From SZUA-442 sp963759175 (lineage in GTDB: Bacteria; Actinomycetota; Acidimicrobiia; Spongiisociales; UBA5794): a DNA stretch of 64,000 bases. Position 1 is the first letter of the stretch; every line of letters begins with the position of its first letter. Made by a program: the position numbers and the translations under genes. The stretch covers positions 104,918 to 168,917 of the forward strand of contig CAVWXP010000019.1 in the NCBI GenBank assembly GCA_963759175.1, in the 5' to 3' direction. Below, piece after piece: positions 1-7,687 of the stretch. The notes under the pieces are model-generated. The model was not told the origin of the DNA. It saw only the letters and a program-made list of their open reading frames with translations, and did not search any database.

Positions 1-1
1 G

Positions 2-472
2 ACCGATCGGACGATCGAACATGGTGACGCCATCGTCGTGGACTTCGGCGGTCATCAGGACGGGTACGCATCCGACACGACCCGGATGTTCGTCGTGGGC
101 GACCCGCCGGAGGGATTCGATGCGGCATACGCGGTGCTCCGTGCCGCACAAGAAGCTGCTGTCGATGCCGTCAAGCCGGGCGTACCAGCCGAGTCCATCG
201 ACATCGTGGCGCGCACCATCATCGCCGACGCGGGATATGGCGAGTACTTCATCCATCGTGTCGGTCACGGCATCGGGCTCGATGCCCACGAGGCGCCATA
301 CCTGGTCGAGGGCAACGAGCAGATGTTGAAGCCATCGATGGCCTTCTCCGTCGAACCCGGCATCTACCTGCCCGGTCGGTGGGGTATGCGTCTCGAGGAC
401 ATCGTGGTGGTCACCGATGCCGGTGTCGAATCCCTGAACCTGTCTGACCACGCCTACCGGGTCGTGACATGA
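2..472 (+). CDS. M24 family metallopeptidase (Xaa-Pro peptidase-like), C-terminal part
   Basis: This is the C-terminal ~156 residues of a pita-bread-fold aminopeptidase; the start lies upstream of the window. The open frame runs from base 2 with no start needed. The metal-ligand motif DFGG followed by YASDTTRM (Asp ligands), GHGIGLDAHE (His ligand) and the two Glu ligands in SVEPGIY and RLEDIVVV are all present, so the dinuclear metal site looks intact. In the family such enzymes remove N-terminal residues, usually before proline, in the cytoplasm. The frame ends at TGA just before a long inverted repeat. The exact substrate (aminopeptidase P or dipeptidase) cannot be told from the C-terminus. 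Confidence 0.9.
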   Translation, partial: TDRTIEHGDAIVVDFGGHQDGYASDTTRMFVVGDPPEGFDAAYAVLRAAQEAAVDAVKPGVPAESIDIVARTIIADAGYGEYFIHRVGHGIGLDAHEAPYLVEGNEQMLKPSMAFSVEPGIYLPGRWGMRLEDIVVVTDAGVESLNLSDHAYRVVT

Positions 473-478
473 CGATCT

Positions 479-530
479 CGTTCTTGCGTAAACGGCATCC
501 GCACGGGTGGACAGGATCTACGCAAGAACG
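479..530. repeat. 12-bp perfect inverted repeat with 28-nt spacer
   Basis: Bases 479-490 (CGTTCTTGCGTA) are the exact reverse complement of 519-530. With one bulged G the pairing extends a few bases further on each side. It lies directly after the M24 peptidase stop and across the first in-frame ATG (507) of the next gene. There is no U-tract, and the loop is long for an intrinsic terminator. It may be an operator, an RNA hairpin, or a processing site. Confidence 0.6.
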
Positions 531-548
531 GAGAGGACCGGTGCCTGC

Positions 549-1178
549 GTGGAGGTGACGATCACCAAACTCGTGCACGCATGCCTGCTCGTCGACGTCG
601 ATGGCAGACGTTTCCTCATCGATCCCGGTGGATTCACCTGGGATGATGAACGCTTCGATCCCTCCATGGTCGAAGGCGTCGATCGCATCCTGATCACCCA
701 CGAGCACGCCGACCACGTGTCGTATGACTTCGTCCGGGCGGCGCTGGAGCGATCGAACGGGGCCGAGGTCGAGACGACCGACAACCTGGTCGCGATTCTC
801 TCCGATCAGGGGATCGAGGCTGTGGCCTCCGGGACGCCCCGGTTCGTCGCTCCCCACGAACGGATCCCCTTCGGCCCGGGACCACCCAACACCGGATTCC
901 ACGTCGCCGGTGCCGTGTCCCATCCCGGTGACAGCCACAGTTTCAACGAGACGATGCCCATCCTCGCGATGCCGTTCGTCGCACCCTGGGGATCCCTGAC
1001 GCAGGGCGTGGATCGGGTGCGACTGGTGAAACCGCGCTTCGTCATCCCCGTCCACGACTGGTTCCTGAGCGACCCCGGGAAGGGCTTCATGTATCGCCTT
1101 GCCCACGCTGCGCTGGCCGCCGACGGTATCGAGCTCGTCGTCATCGACGACTTCTCGACGACGACGATCGGCATCTGA
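549..1178 (+). CDS. MBL-fold metal-dependent hydrolase (UPF0173-like)
   Basis: This is a metallo-beta-lactamase-fold hydrolase of about 209 residues. The N-terminus (VTITKLVHACLLVD) matches the opening strand of small L-ascorbate-6-phosphate lactonase/UPF0173-type proteins. The signature ITHEHADHVS gives the HxHxDH metal ligands, and further His residues occur at GAVSHPGDSHSF and VIPVHDWF. An ATG at 507 is in frame, but it lies inside the inverted repeat and would add a non-family N-terminus. GTG 549, or 555, follows a GGAGAGG at 530-536 and gives the expected start. The substrate is unknown. The gene stands alone, about 100 bases before transketolase. Confidence 0.8.
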   Translation: MEVTITKLVHACLLVDVDGRRFLIDPGGFTWDDERFDPSMVEGVDRILITHEHADHVSYDFVRAALERSNGAEVETTDNLVAILSDQGIEAVASGTPRFVAPHERIPFGPGPPNTGFHVAGAVSHPGDSHSFNETMPILAMPFVAPWGSLTQGVDRVRLVKPRFVIPVHDWFLSDPGKGFMYRLAHAALAADGIELVVIDDFSTTTIGI

Positions 1179-1280
1179 GGACCCCTGTGTCGGTAATCCG
1201 TCCGTTGGCGTGGTCCGAGCCGAGTGGGGTCATCGTCCCACGAACCACGTCCCCGGTAGCCTGCGGTTCGAGGAGGTGCC

Positions 1281-3236
1281 ATGACGCGATCGATCGAACA
1301 GCGAGCTGCTGACACCATCCGGGTCCTGTCGATGGACGCGGTCCAGCAGGCGAACTCGGGTCATCCGGGCATGCCGATGGGTATGGCAGACATCGCCGTG
1401 GTGCTGTGGAGTAGGTACCTCACCGTGGACCCCACGGATCCGACCTGGCCCGACCGGGACCGATTCGTCGTGTCGAACGGTCATGGGTCGATGCTGGTGT
1501 ACAGCCTCTTGCACCTGAGCGGATTCCCCCTCGCGATGGACGAGATCGTGAACTTCCGCCAATGGGGCTACGAGACGGCTGGTCATCCCGAATACGCACC
1601 CGAGGTCGGCATCGAGACGACCACGGGTCCCTTGGGTCAGGGTTTCGGCACGGCCGTCGGCATGGCCATCGCGGAGGAGCACCAACGCGCCGTGCACGGC
1701 GCCGACCTCGTCGATCACCACACGTACGTCCTGTGCGGCGATGGCGACCTCATGGAGGGTGTGTCGTCGGAGGCCGCATCGCTCGCTGGCCATCTGGGCC
1801 TCGGCCGATTGATCGTCTTCTACGACGACAACTCGATCACGATCGACGGCTCGACCGACATCGCGTTCACCGAGGACGTGCCGGCGCGCTTTCGTGCCTA
1901 TGGATGGCACACGATCGCCGTCGACGGACATGACCGCACAGCCATCGCCAGCGCGGTCGACGAGGCCCACGGTGTCGTCGACCGACCGACCCTGATCGCA
2001 TGTCGCACGCACATCGGTTTCGGTGCCCCCACCAAGGTCGACACGTCGGCAGCCCACGGTTCACCGCTCGGACCGGATGAGATCATCGCCGCCAAGGAAG
2101 CCATGGACTGGACACTGCCGCCGTTCGAGGTGCCGAGCGATGTGGTCGCGTTCTTCCACGATGCGATGCAGCGCGGCCGCGACGCCCGTTCTCAGTGGAC
2201 CCGCCGACGCACCGAGGCGGCATCGGTCGATCCGCTCCGCGTCGAGGCATTCGACGCCTGGTGGAGTCCCCCCGAGGTTCGACTCGGCGCCCCTACCTTC
2301 GCCGCAGCGGCCTCGGTAGCCACTCGCAAGCAGTCCGAAGCCGTAATCCAGGACCTGGCGACACGCAGACCCGACCTCATGGGTGGGTCCGCGGATCTCG
2401 CGGGTTCGAACAACACCCTCATCGCATCGTCGACCTACTTCTCGCGGGCCGATCGCACCGGACGCAACCTCGCCTTCGGGATCCGCGAGCATGCAATGGG
2501 TGCGATCCTCAACGGGATCACCCAACATGGTGGCCTTCGTGCGTTCGGTGGCACCTTCCTGACCTTCTCCGACTACATGCGTCCTTCGGTTCGCCTCGCG
2601 GCGCTCATGGGAGTACCGGCCGTGTACGTGTGGACCCATGACTCGATCTTCCTCGGCGAGGACGGTCCGACGCACCAGTCGATCGAGCACATCTCATCGC
2701 TGCGTGCGATACCGCACCTGGATGTGTTCCGCCCTGCTGATCCGACGGAGACGGCGGTCGCCTGGGAGCACGCCATCAATCGCACCGATGGGCCAACAGG
2801 CATCGTGCTCACTCGCCAGGGCCTGCCGATCCCGGAGGAGTCACCCGATCCCTCCGACGTGAGGCGGGGCGGGTATGTGCGCCGTTCTGGCGATGATGTC
2901 GTCGTGATCGCCACCGGTTCGGAGGTCCACCTCGCTGAAGCCGCGGCGGCCGCTCTGGCCGATCGATGGTCGGTCAGGGTCGTGTCGATGCCGTGCGTCG
3001 AGCAGTTCGAGCGGCAGGGGGAGGAGTATCGGGCATCCGTGCTCGGCACCGACCTGCCGGTGTTCACGCTCGAAGCCGGATCCACGTACGGGTGGTCCAC
3101 CTACACCGCCGGTTTCGGGCATGCCGTCGGCATCGATCGATTCGGGGCGTCTGCGCCCGCCGAGGTGCTGGCCGAGGAGTTCGGCTTCACGCCGGCGGAT
3201 ATCGCCTCCCGGATCGAAACCGCCCTCACGCCCTGA
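1281..3236 (+). CDS. tkt: transketolase
   Basis: Transketolase transfers two-carbon ketol units between sugar phosphates in the pentose phosphate pathway, using thiamine diphosphate and Mg in the cytoplasm. The 651-residue length is full for the family. Seen in order are the N-terminal substrate loop (NSGHPGMPMG), the second His segment (NGHGSMLVYS), the ThDP motif starting GDGDLMEG and ending near DDNSITIDG, the Pyr domain with FGIREHAMG (catalytic Glu), and the phosphate-binding segment of the C-terminal half. The ATG follows a perfect AGGAGG at 1271-1276. It is followed closely by pepA, possibly co-transcribed. Nothing in the sequence is unusual. Confidence 0.97.
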   Translation: MTRSIEQRAADTIRVLSMDAVQQANSGHPGMPMGMADIAVVLWSRYLTVDPTDPTWPDRDRFVVSNGHGSMLVYSLLHLSGFPLAMDEIVNFRQWGYETAGHPEYAPEVGIETTTGPLGQGFGTAVGMAIAEEHQRAVHGADLVDHHTYVLCGDGDLMEGVSSEAASLAGHLGLGRLIVFYDDNSITIDGSTDIAFTEDVPARFRAYGWHTIAVDGHDRTAIASAVDEAHGVVDRPTLIACRTHIGFGAPTKVDTSAAHGSPLGPDEIIAAKEAMDWTLPPFEVPSDVVAFFHDAMQRGRDARSQWTRRRTEAASVDPLRVEAFDAWWSPPEVRLGAPTFAAAASVATRKQSEAVIQDLATRRPDLMGGSADLAGSNNTLIASSTYFSRADRTGRNLAFGIREHAMGAILNGITQHGGLRAFGGTFLTFSDYMRPSVRLAALMGVPAVYVWTHDSIFLGEDGPTHQSIEHISSLRAIPHLDVFRPADPTETAVAWEHAINRTDGPTGIVLTRQGLPIPEESPDPSDVRRGGYVRRSGDDVVVIATGSEVHLAEAAAAALADRWSVRVVSMPCVEQFERQGEEYRASVLGTDLPVFTLEAGSTYGWSTYTAGFGHAVGIDRFGASAPAEVLAEEFGFTPADIASRIETALTP

Positions 3237-3270
3237 ATCGGGCCACGTCCACCAGAAGGAGACCCACGCC

Positions 3271-4698
3271 ATGATCGAGATCGTCCGAGGTGATGTGACC
3301 GATGCCGACCTGCTCGTCGTGCCGGTGCTCACGGATCGCATCTGTCCGAGCGCCGCCGACACCGTGCCCGATCTCGCGGCGATCGAGGCGCTGCTCGATG
3401 CAAAGGACTTCAGCGGCAGGACCTCTCAGCTCCTGTTCGTGCAAACGCCGGATGGACCCACGCCCGAGGTTCTCCTCGTCGGCCTCGGCGACGATGTCGA
3501 CGGTGAGTCCCTGAGGCGTGCCGCCGGGTCGGTTGCCCGAGCCGTGTCGCGGTATGCGACCGTCGCCACCCTGCTCCACGACATCGACATCGACGGTGCG
3601 GATGAGGCCGTCGCCCTCGGCACGCAGCTCGGGGCCTACACGTTCGACGAGTACCGCTCGGAGCCCTCGTCAGCGCGGTTCACCGAGCTCGTGATGCTCG
3701 GGGACCACGTCGACCAGGCCGATCTCGATCGGGCCGATGCGATCGCCCGTGGCGTTCTGTTGGCGAGGGACCTCGTCAATCGACCGGCCCGCGACAAGCC
3801 GCCTGCAGCGATCGCAGACATCGCCACGGGACTGCCCGGTTCGGTGACGGTGAAGGTGTACGACGAGCTCGAGATCGTCGAGAAGGGGTTCGGCGGGCTG
3901 GTCGCCGTCAACCTGGGAGCGGACCAGCCTGCGCGGATGGTCGTGATGGATCATCACCCCGCGGGTGCGACCCGCACGCTCGCCCTCGTCGGGAAGGGCA
4001 TCGTGTTCGATTCGGGCGGTCTGTCGATCAAGCCCGCAGCGATGATGGAGACGATGAAGACCGACATGGCAGGCGCCGCTGCGGTCATCGGTGCCATGCA
4101 GGCCATCGCCGAACTGGCACTACCCGTTCGCGTGATCGGCATCACCCCGCTCACCGAGAACCTGACCGGTGGTTCCGCACAGCGGCCCGGCGACGTCATG
4201 CGTGCGTACAACGGCAAGACCATCGAGGTCCTCAACACCGACGCAGAGGGCCGCCTCGTGCTGGCAGACGGGTTGTCGCTCGCCACCGAGTTCGAACCGG
4301 ATCTCATCGTGGACATCGCCACCCTGACCGGCGCGTGCAAGGTCGCCCTCGGCCCCTCGATCGGTGGGCTGTTCGCCACGGATGACGAAGCAGCGCGGAC
4401 GGTCGAAGGTGCAGCTCGAGCGGCGGGGGAGAAGTACTGGCGCCTTCCGATGGACCCCGAGTACCGCAAGATGGTCGACTCGGAGATCGCGGACATGAAG
4501 AACACCGGCGGTCGATACGGCGGTGCCATCACGGCCGCCCTGATCCTCGCCGAGTTCGTCGGTGATACGCCCTGGGTGCACCTCGATGTCGCCGGACCGG
4601 CGCGCGCCGAGACCACGGAGCACTACCTCACCAAGGGCGGCTCCGGCTTCGGCGTCCGCACCCTGGTGTCCGTGGCCCAGGCCATGTCGGAGACCTAG
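3271..4698 (+). CDS. pepA: leucyl aminopeptidase (M17 family)
   Basis: M17 aminopeptidases are hexameric, two-metal cytoplasmic enzymes that cleave N-terminal residues and salvage peptides. The C-terminal catalytic half is well preserved: GKGIVFDSGGLSIKP and MKTDMAGAAAV supply metal ligands and the active Lys, and NTDAEGRLVLADGL is the PROSITE signature with Asp and Glu ligands. The frame is open further upstream inside tkt, but ATG 3271 follows AGAAGGAGA and gives MIEIVRGDVT, a normal 475-residue protein. The gene lies 34 bases after tkt and is probably in the same transcript. Some M17 proteins also bind DNA; nothing here tests that. Confidence 0.95.
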   Translation: MIEIVRGDVTDADLLVVPVLTDRICPSAADTVPDLAAIEALLDAKDFSGRTSQLLFVQTPDGPTPEVLLVGLGDDVDGESLRRAAGSVARAVSRYATVATLLHDIDIDGADEAVALGTQLGAYTFDEYRSEPSSARFTELVMLGDHVDQADLDRADAIARGVLLARDLVNRPARDKPPAAIADIATGLPGSVTVKVYDELEIVEKGFGGLVAVNLGADQPARMVVMDHHPAGATRTLALVGKGIVFDSGGLSIKPAAMMETMKTDMAGAAAVIGAMQAIAELALPVRVIGITPLTENLTGGSAQRPGDVMRAYNGKTIEVLNTDAEGRLVLADGLSLATEFEPDLIVDIATLTGACKVALGPSIGGLFATDDEAARTVEGAARAAGEKYWRLPMDPEYRKMVDSEIADMKNTGGRYGGAITAALILAEFVGDTPWVHLDVAGPARAETTEHYLTKGGSGFGVRTLVSVAQAMSET

Positions 4699-4804
4699 CG
4701 ACCCTCGGTCCGCACGCGGCGCCGGGGAAGACCCCTCAACTGCCGCCCGGTACGAGCCGATACGGAGAGAAGCGCATTGACTGCTCTCCGTAGGAGGCTC
4801 CGCC

Positions 4805-5503
4805 ATGCGGACCGCACATCGCATCCTGTTCCTGGTCACAGCCATGGCTGTGATGATTGCGGCATTCGCGGTCCCGGCATACGCCGGACCCGAGGGCACC
4901 CTGTTGTCGAGGATCAACAACTCCCGGGCATCAGCGGGCCTTGCCCCGCTCGAGCGGTACGGCGGCATCACCGATGACGCCCGTGCACAGGCCGAACGGA
5001 TGCGCGCCGAACAACGAGTCTTCCACAACCCGAACCTCGCGGGTTCGACGAACGTGTGGCAAGGCCTCGGCGAGAACGTCGGTGTCGGGATGGAGGCCGG
5101 GGAGCTCCACGACGCCTTCATGGCTTCGTCAGGGCACCGAGCCAACATCCTCGGCGACTTCAACTACGTCGGCATCGGTGCCGCGACCGACGAGAATGGT
5201 CTGCTGTGGGTGTCCGTCATCTTCATGCGTGCTGCGCCCGGCCTCAATGGCGGTGCCGACACCACGACGACCACCACCGCGGCGCCTCCGACCGAACAAC
5301 CGGTCGACGACACGACGACGACGACCACCACGGCGGCCACCACGACCGAGAAGGCCGCCAAGGCGCCTGCCCAGCAGGATGCTCCGAAGGCGCTCACGAC
5401 CTCCGGCAACGAGAACCGGGGCGCATCCGCGGCACCTGTTGACGCATCGGCGCCTGAGGCGACGATCGGCCTCGGCCGGCCGACGGCTCCCTTCGCAGAC
5501 TGA
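4805..5503 (+). CDS. secreted CAP/SCP-domain protein with Thr-rich tail
   Basis: The protein has 232 residues. An N-terminal signal peptide (about residues 1-27, cleaving near AYA) is followed by a CAP domain of the bacterial YkwD type, with conserved blocks INNSRASAGL, GENVGVG and FMASSGHRANILGDFNYVGIG. These supply the His/Glu cavity residues. The last 90 or so residues are a low-complexity Thr/Ala/Pro linker rich in runs of Thr, typical of an exported stalk or an O-glycosylation substrate, with no sortase motif. The start is chosen by AGGAGG seven bases upstream. CAP proteins are extracellular and their bacterial functions are mostly unknown. Confidence 0.9.
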   Translation: MRTAHRILFLVTAMAVMIAAFAVPAYAGPEGTLLSRINNSRASAGLAPLERYGGITDDARAQAERMRAEQRVFHNPNLAGSTNVWQGLGENVGVGMEAGELHDAFMASSGHRANILGDFNYVGIGAATDENGLLWVSVIFMRAAPGLNGGADTTTTTTAAPPTEQPVDDTTTTTTTAATTTEKAAKAPAQQDAPKALTTSGNENRGASAAPVDASAPEATIGLGRPTAPFAD

Positions 5504-5517
5504 TCGACAGCCACGGT

Positions 5518-5532
5518 GCCCCGAACCGGGGC
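5518..5532. terminator. short hairpin between convergent genes
   Basis: GCCCCG (5518-5523) pairs with CGGGGC (5527-5532) across a 3-nt loop, between the convergent ends of the CAP gene and the ThiF-family gene. It is a plausible bidirectional terminator. There is no U-tract and the stem is short, so support is limited. Confidence 0.4.
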
Positions 5533-5548
5533 CGTACGAACGGACCCG

Positions 5549-6607
5549 TCAGGAGTGACCGACGGGGCAGTCGGGATGGCGCCTGATCGTCACCGTGTCT
5601 GATCGTTGGGTCCACCCGTCGTAGATCATCAACCGCCCGTCGAGTTCGCTACCGATACCCGATGCGAGCTTGATCGCCTCGGTCGCTTGCATTGCACCGA
5701 TGGTTCCAGCAACCGGTCCGAGCACACCGGTGATGGCACACTCGAGGGCCCGTGCATCGTTGGGTGGCTCGGGGAAGAGGCATCGATAGCAGGGTCCATC
5801 GGCCGGGAACACGGCCAGGCGGCCCTCCCAGCGGTAGACCGCTCCGAACACCACCGGTATGGCGAGGTGGAGCGCCGCATCGGCGATGGCATACCGTGCG
5901 TCGAATCGATCCGTCGCATCGACGACCAACTGGCAGCCTTCCAGGAGGTTGACGGCGTTGTCCTCGTCGAGTTCGACCTCGTACGTGTCGACCTCGACGT
6001 CGGGATTCACCCGGCGTAGGTAGTGATTCGCGGCATCGGCCTTCTTGACCCCGACATCGGTCGGGCCGTACATCGGCTGACGGTGGAGGTTCGAGGTCTC
6101 GACCTTGTCCGGCTCGATGATGCGCAGCGCCCCGACACCCGCGGCTGCGAGGTAGGTGAGGACCGGTGAGCCGAGACCCCCGGCGCCGACGACGGCGATG
6201 CGTGATCCCATCAATCGCTCGTGCCCGGTAACACCGATCTCTGCGAGCTTGATGTGGCGGTCGAAGCGATCCACCACGGCAGCTGGGAGCCGGGTCGTCG
6301 TTGTCACCGACCGGCCGGCGGACCGCCAACCCTCGATGCCTCCCTCGAGTGACTGGACGTTGCCGTAGCCGGCAGCCGATAGGGCAGACGCAACGCTCGC
6401 CGATCGAATGCCGAGGTCACACACCACGAGGACACGCGCGTGGCGAGCCGGGATGAACGAGCCGGGGTCGGCGAGGAGCTCGCTGCTCGACACGGCCACC
6501 GATCCGTCGAGGACCAGGGGCCGCGACCCGATGGGCCGGATGTCGATGATCGAGGCGATGGCTGCGAGGTCGACGTCGGGAGGGCTCACGGAAGGCGGTG
6601 CTGACAT
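5549..6607 (-). CDS. rhodanese-ThiF/MoeB adenylyltransferase fusion
   Basis: The 352-residue protein is predicted to adenylate the C-terminal glycine of a ubiquitin-like sulfur carrier (MoaD, ThiS or CysO type) and hand it sulfur. Residues ~1-105 form a rhodanese domain with active loop C63-DLGIRS. Residues ~112-352 are the E1-like domain: GAGGLGSPVL nucleotide loop, SNLHRQ, DATDRFDARY, zinc pair CYRC, and the conserved Cys in ECAITGVLGP. Two things are odd. The rhodanese precedes the E1 domain, whereas MoeZ-type fusions carry it at the C-terminus. The final zinc pair, usually CxxC, reads CPVGH, so its second Cys is missing. No carrier protein is adjacent. A JAMM peptidase gene lies at 56.0 kb. 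Confidence 0.88.
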   Translation of the reverse strand: MSAPPSVSPPDVDLAAIASIIDIRPIGSRPLVLDGSVAVSSSELLADPGSFIPARHARVLVVCDLGIRSASVASALSAAGYGNVQSLEGGIEGWRSAGRSVTTTTRLPAAVVDRFDRHIKLAEIGVTGHERLMGSRIAVVGAGGLGSPVLTYLAAAGVGALRIIEPDKVETSNLHRQPMYGPTDVGVKKADAANHYLRRVNPDVEVDTYEVELDEDNAVNLLEGCQLVVDATDRFDARYAIADAALHLAIPVVFGAVYRWEGRLAVFPADGPCYRCLFPEPPNDARALECAITGVLGPVAGTIGAMQATEAIKLASGIGSELDGRLMIYDGWTQRSDTVTIRRHPDCPVGHS

Positions 6608-6652
6608 ACCGGAAGGCTATACCGGTCAACGGCCGTGTGGCCGGCGTCCGGG

Positions 6653-7108
6653 TCACTGTCCGAGCAGGTCCTTGGCGAAGTCGACGACATCGAAGGCATT
6701 GGGGCCGAGTGCGACGAGCATGGCGAGCACGGCGAATGCCAGGCCCGCCCACACGACGAGGTAACGGGACCGGATGGCCTGGAGCTCGATGGCCCGGATC
6801 ACCGGGTCGATGGTCGTGGGTGTGGACCTGCCGCTCGCTCCGGGATCGCCGTCATGCTCGTTCGCCATCGAGGAATCGTCGTCGATGGCTCGCTCGTGGC
6901 GCCGGGTGCTGAGGTACAGCGAGCCCATGATGCCGAGGCCCACGACGAACCAGATGGCTGCGAATCCGACGGCGGCGCCGTCGAAGACCGTGCCCCACGC
7001 GACGAAGCCCTGGACGAGGACGAAACCGAGGACCCCGATCACCCACGCGAGGGTGATCACGTGCATGGCGATGTCGATGCCGCGATGTGCCGAATACCAG
7101 GGACGCAT
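6653..7108 (-). CDS. three-span hypothetical membrane protein
   Basis: A 151-residue protein of unknown function. Two hydrophobic helices lie at about residues 15-37 and 42-64, then a charged cytoplasmic-type segment rich in Asp, Glu and Arg (about 68-110), then a third helix near 118-138. No enzymatic motif is visible. The gene follows the 7118-7585 gene by nine bases on the same strand, so the two are probably one transcript. I do not recognise the family. Confidence 0.75.
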   Translation of the reverse strand: MRPWYSAHRGIDIAMHVITLAWVIGVLGFVLVQGFVAWGTVFDGAAVGFAAIWFVVGLGIMGSLYLSTRRHERAIDDDSSMANEHDGDPGASGRSTPTTIDPVIRAIELQAIRSRYLVVWAGLAFAVLAMLVALGPNAFDVVDFAKDLLGQ

Positions 7109-7117
7109 GGTCCGAGG

Positions 7118-7585
7118 CTAAACGAATCGGGCTCCGATGCGCGTCTCGTGAACCTGGTGTGCCCTCCGCAGGGCAGGCGGAAGCGCACGTGCCTCGTTCG
7201 CGGACAACGGCCTGACCGGCGTCACGACACCGAACGAACCGTCCTGGCAACGGCGTACCAGTCCGTTGCGGGCCAGCAGGTCGAGATGGATCGGCACCTT
7301 GAGGGGGCGGCCGCGCGTGGCGGCGGCGGTGAGTCGGCACAGGTCGGCGACCGCCCCCGGTCCCAGGATGGGTATCCAGAACATTCGTACGTAGGGGTCG
7401 GTGGGCAGGTACCCGTCGACCGGTCCCTCGATCAGCGACGGCACCAGGTGGCGCCGAGCGACGGCGGTGCGACGGATGGCGCTGCGATCCGTCGCGTCCG
7501 GTTCCGACGGGGCATCCACGGACCAGGGAGGACCGACCTTCCATGGCGACGGACCGGACGACGACGGGGCAGATGCGTTTCGCAT
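7118..7585 (-). CDS. hypothetical protein, possible winged-helix domain
   Basis: About 155 residues. The middle part (DPYVRMFWIPILGP onward) followed by a helix-rich stretch (VADLCRLTAAATRG ... HLDLLARNGLVRR) and a basic beta-hairpin-like segment resembles a small winged-helix domain. This is inference from pattern only. The start is taken as ATG 7585; a TTG two codons upstream is possible. A promoter-like pair at 7594-7621 would make this mRNA leaderless. The gene is followed closely by the 6653-7108 membrane protein. Confidence 0.6.
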   Translation of the reverse strand: MRNASAPSSSGPSPWKVGPPWSVDAPSEPDATDRSAIRRTAVARRHLVPSLIEGPVDGYLPTDPYVRMFWIPILGPGAVADLCRLTAAATRGRPLKVPIHLDLLARNGLVRRCQDGSFGVVTPVRPLSANEARALPPALRRAHQVHETRIGARFV

Positions 7586-7593
7586 GCACAATG

Positions 7594-7621
7594 AATATCA
7601 AATAGAGTCAGTTGACATCAA
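7594..7621 (-). promoter_or_regulatory. candidate sigma-70-type promoter, leaderless gene
   Basis: On the minus strand TTGATG (7621-7616) and GATATT (7599-7594) are separated by 16 bases within a local AT-rich stretch that stands out from the GC-rich surroundings. Initiation about seven bases downstream would fall almost on the ATG at 7585, implying a leaderless transcript, which is common in actinomycetes. Confidence 0.4.
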
Positions 7622-7687
7622 GAGGCTTGTCGTGGGACCGCGAAAAAGAACGCGATGGCGCTGCGGGGACCTCCCGGGCGGGCGCAC

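Noticed and set aside
5270..5360. Short tandem repeats of ACG/ACC triplets in the CAP gene
   Set aside because: They encode the Thr-rich stalk of the secreted protein; this is coding low complexity, not a CRISPR or independent repeat element.
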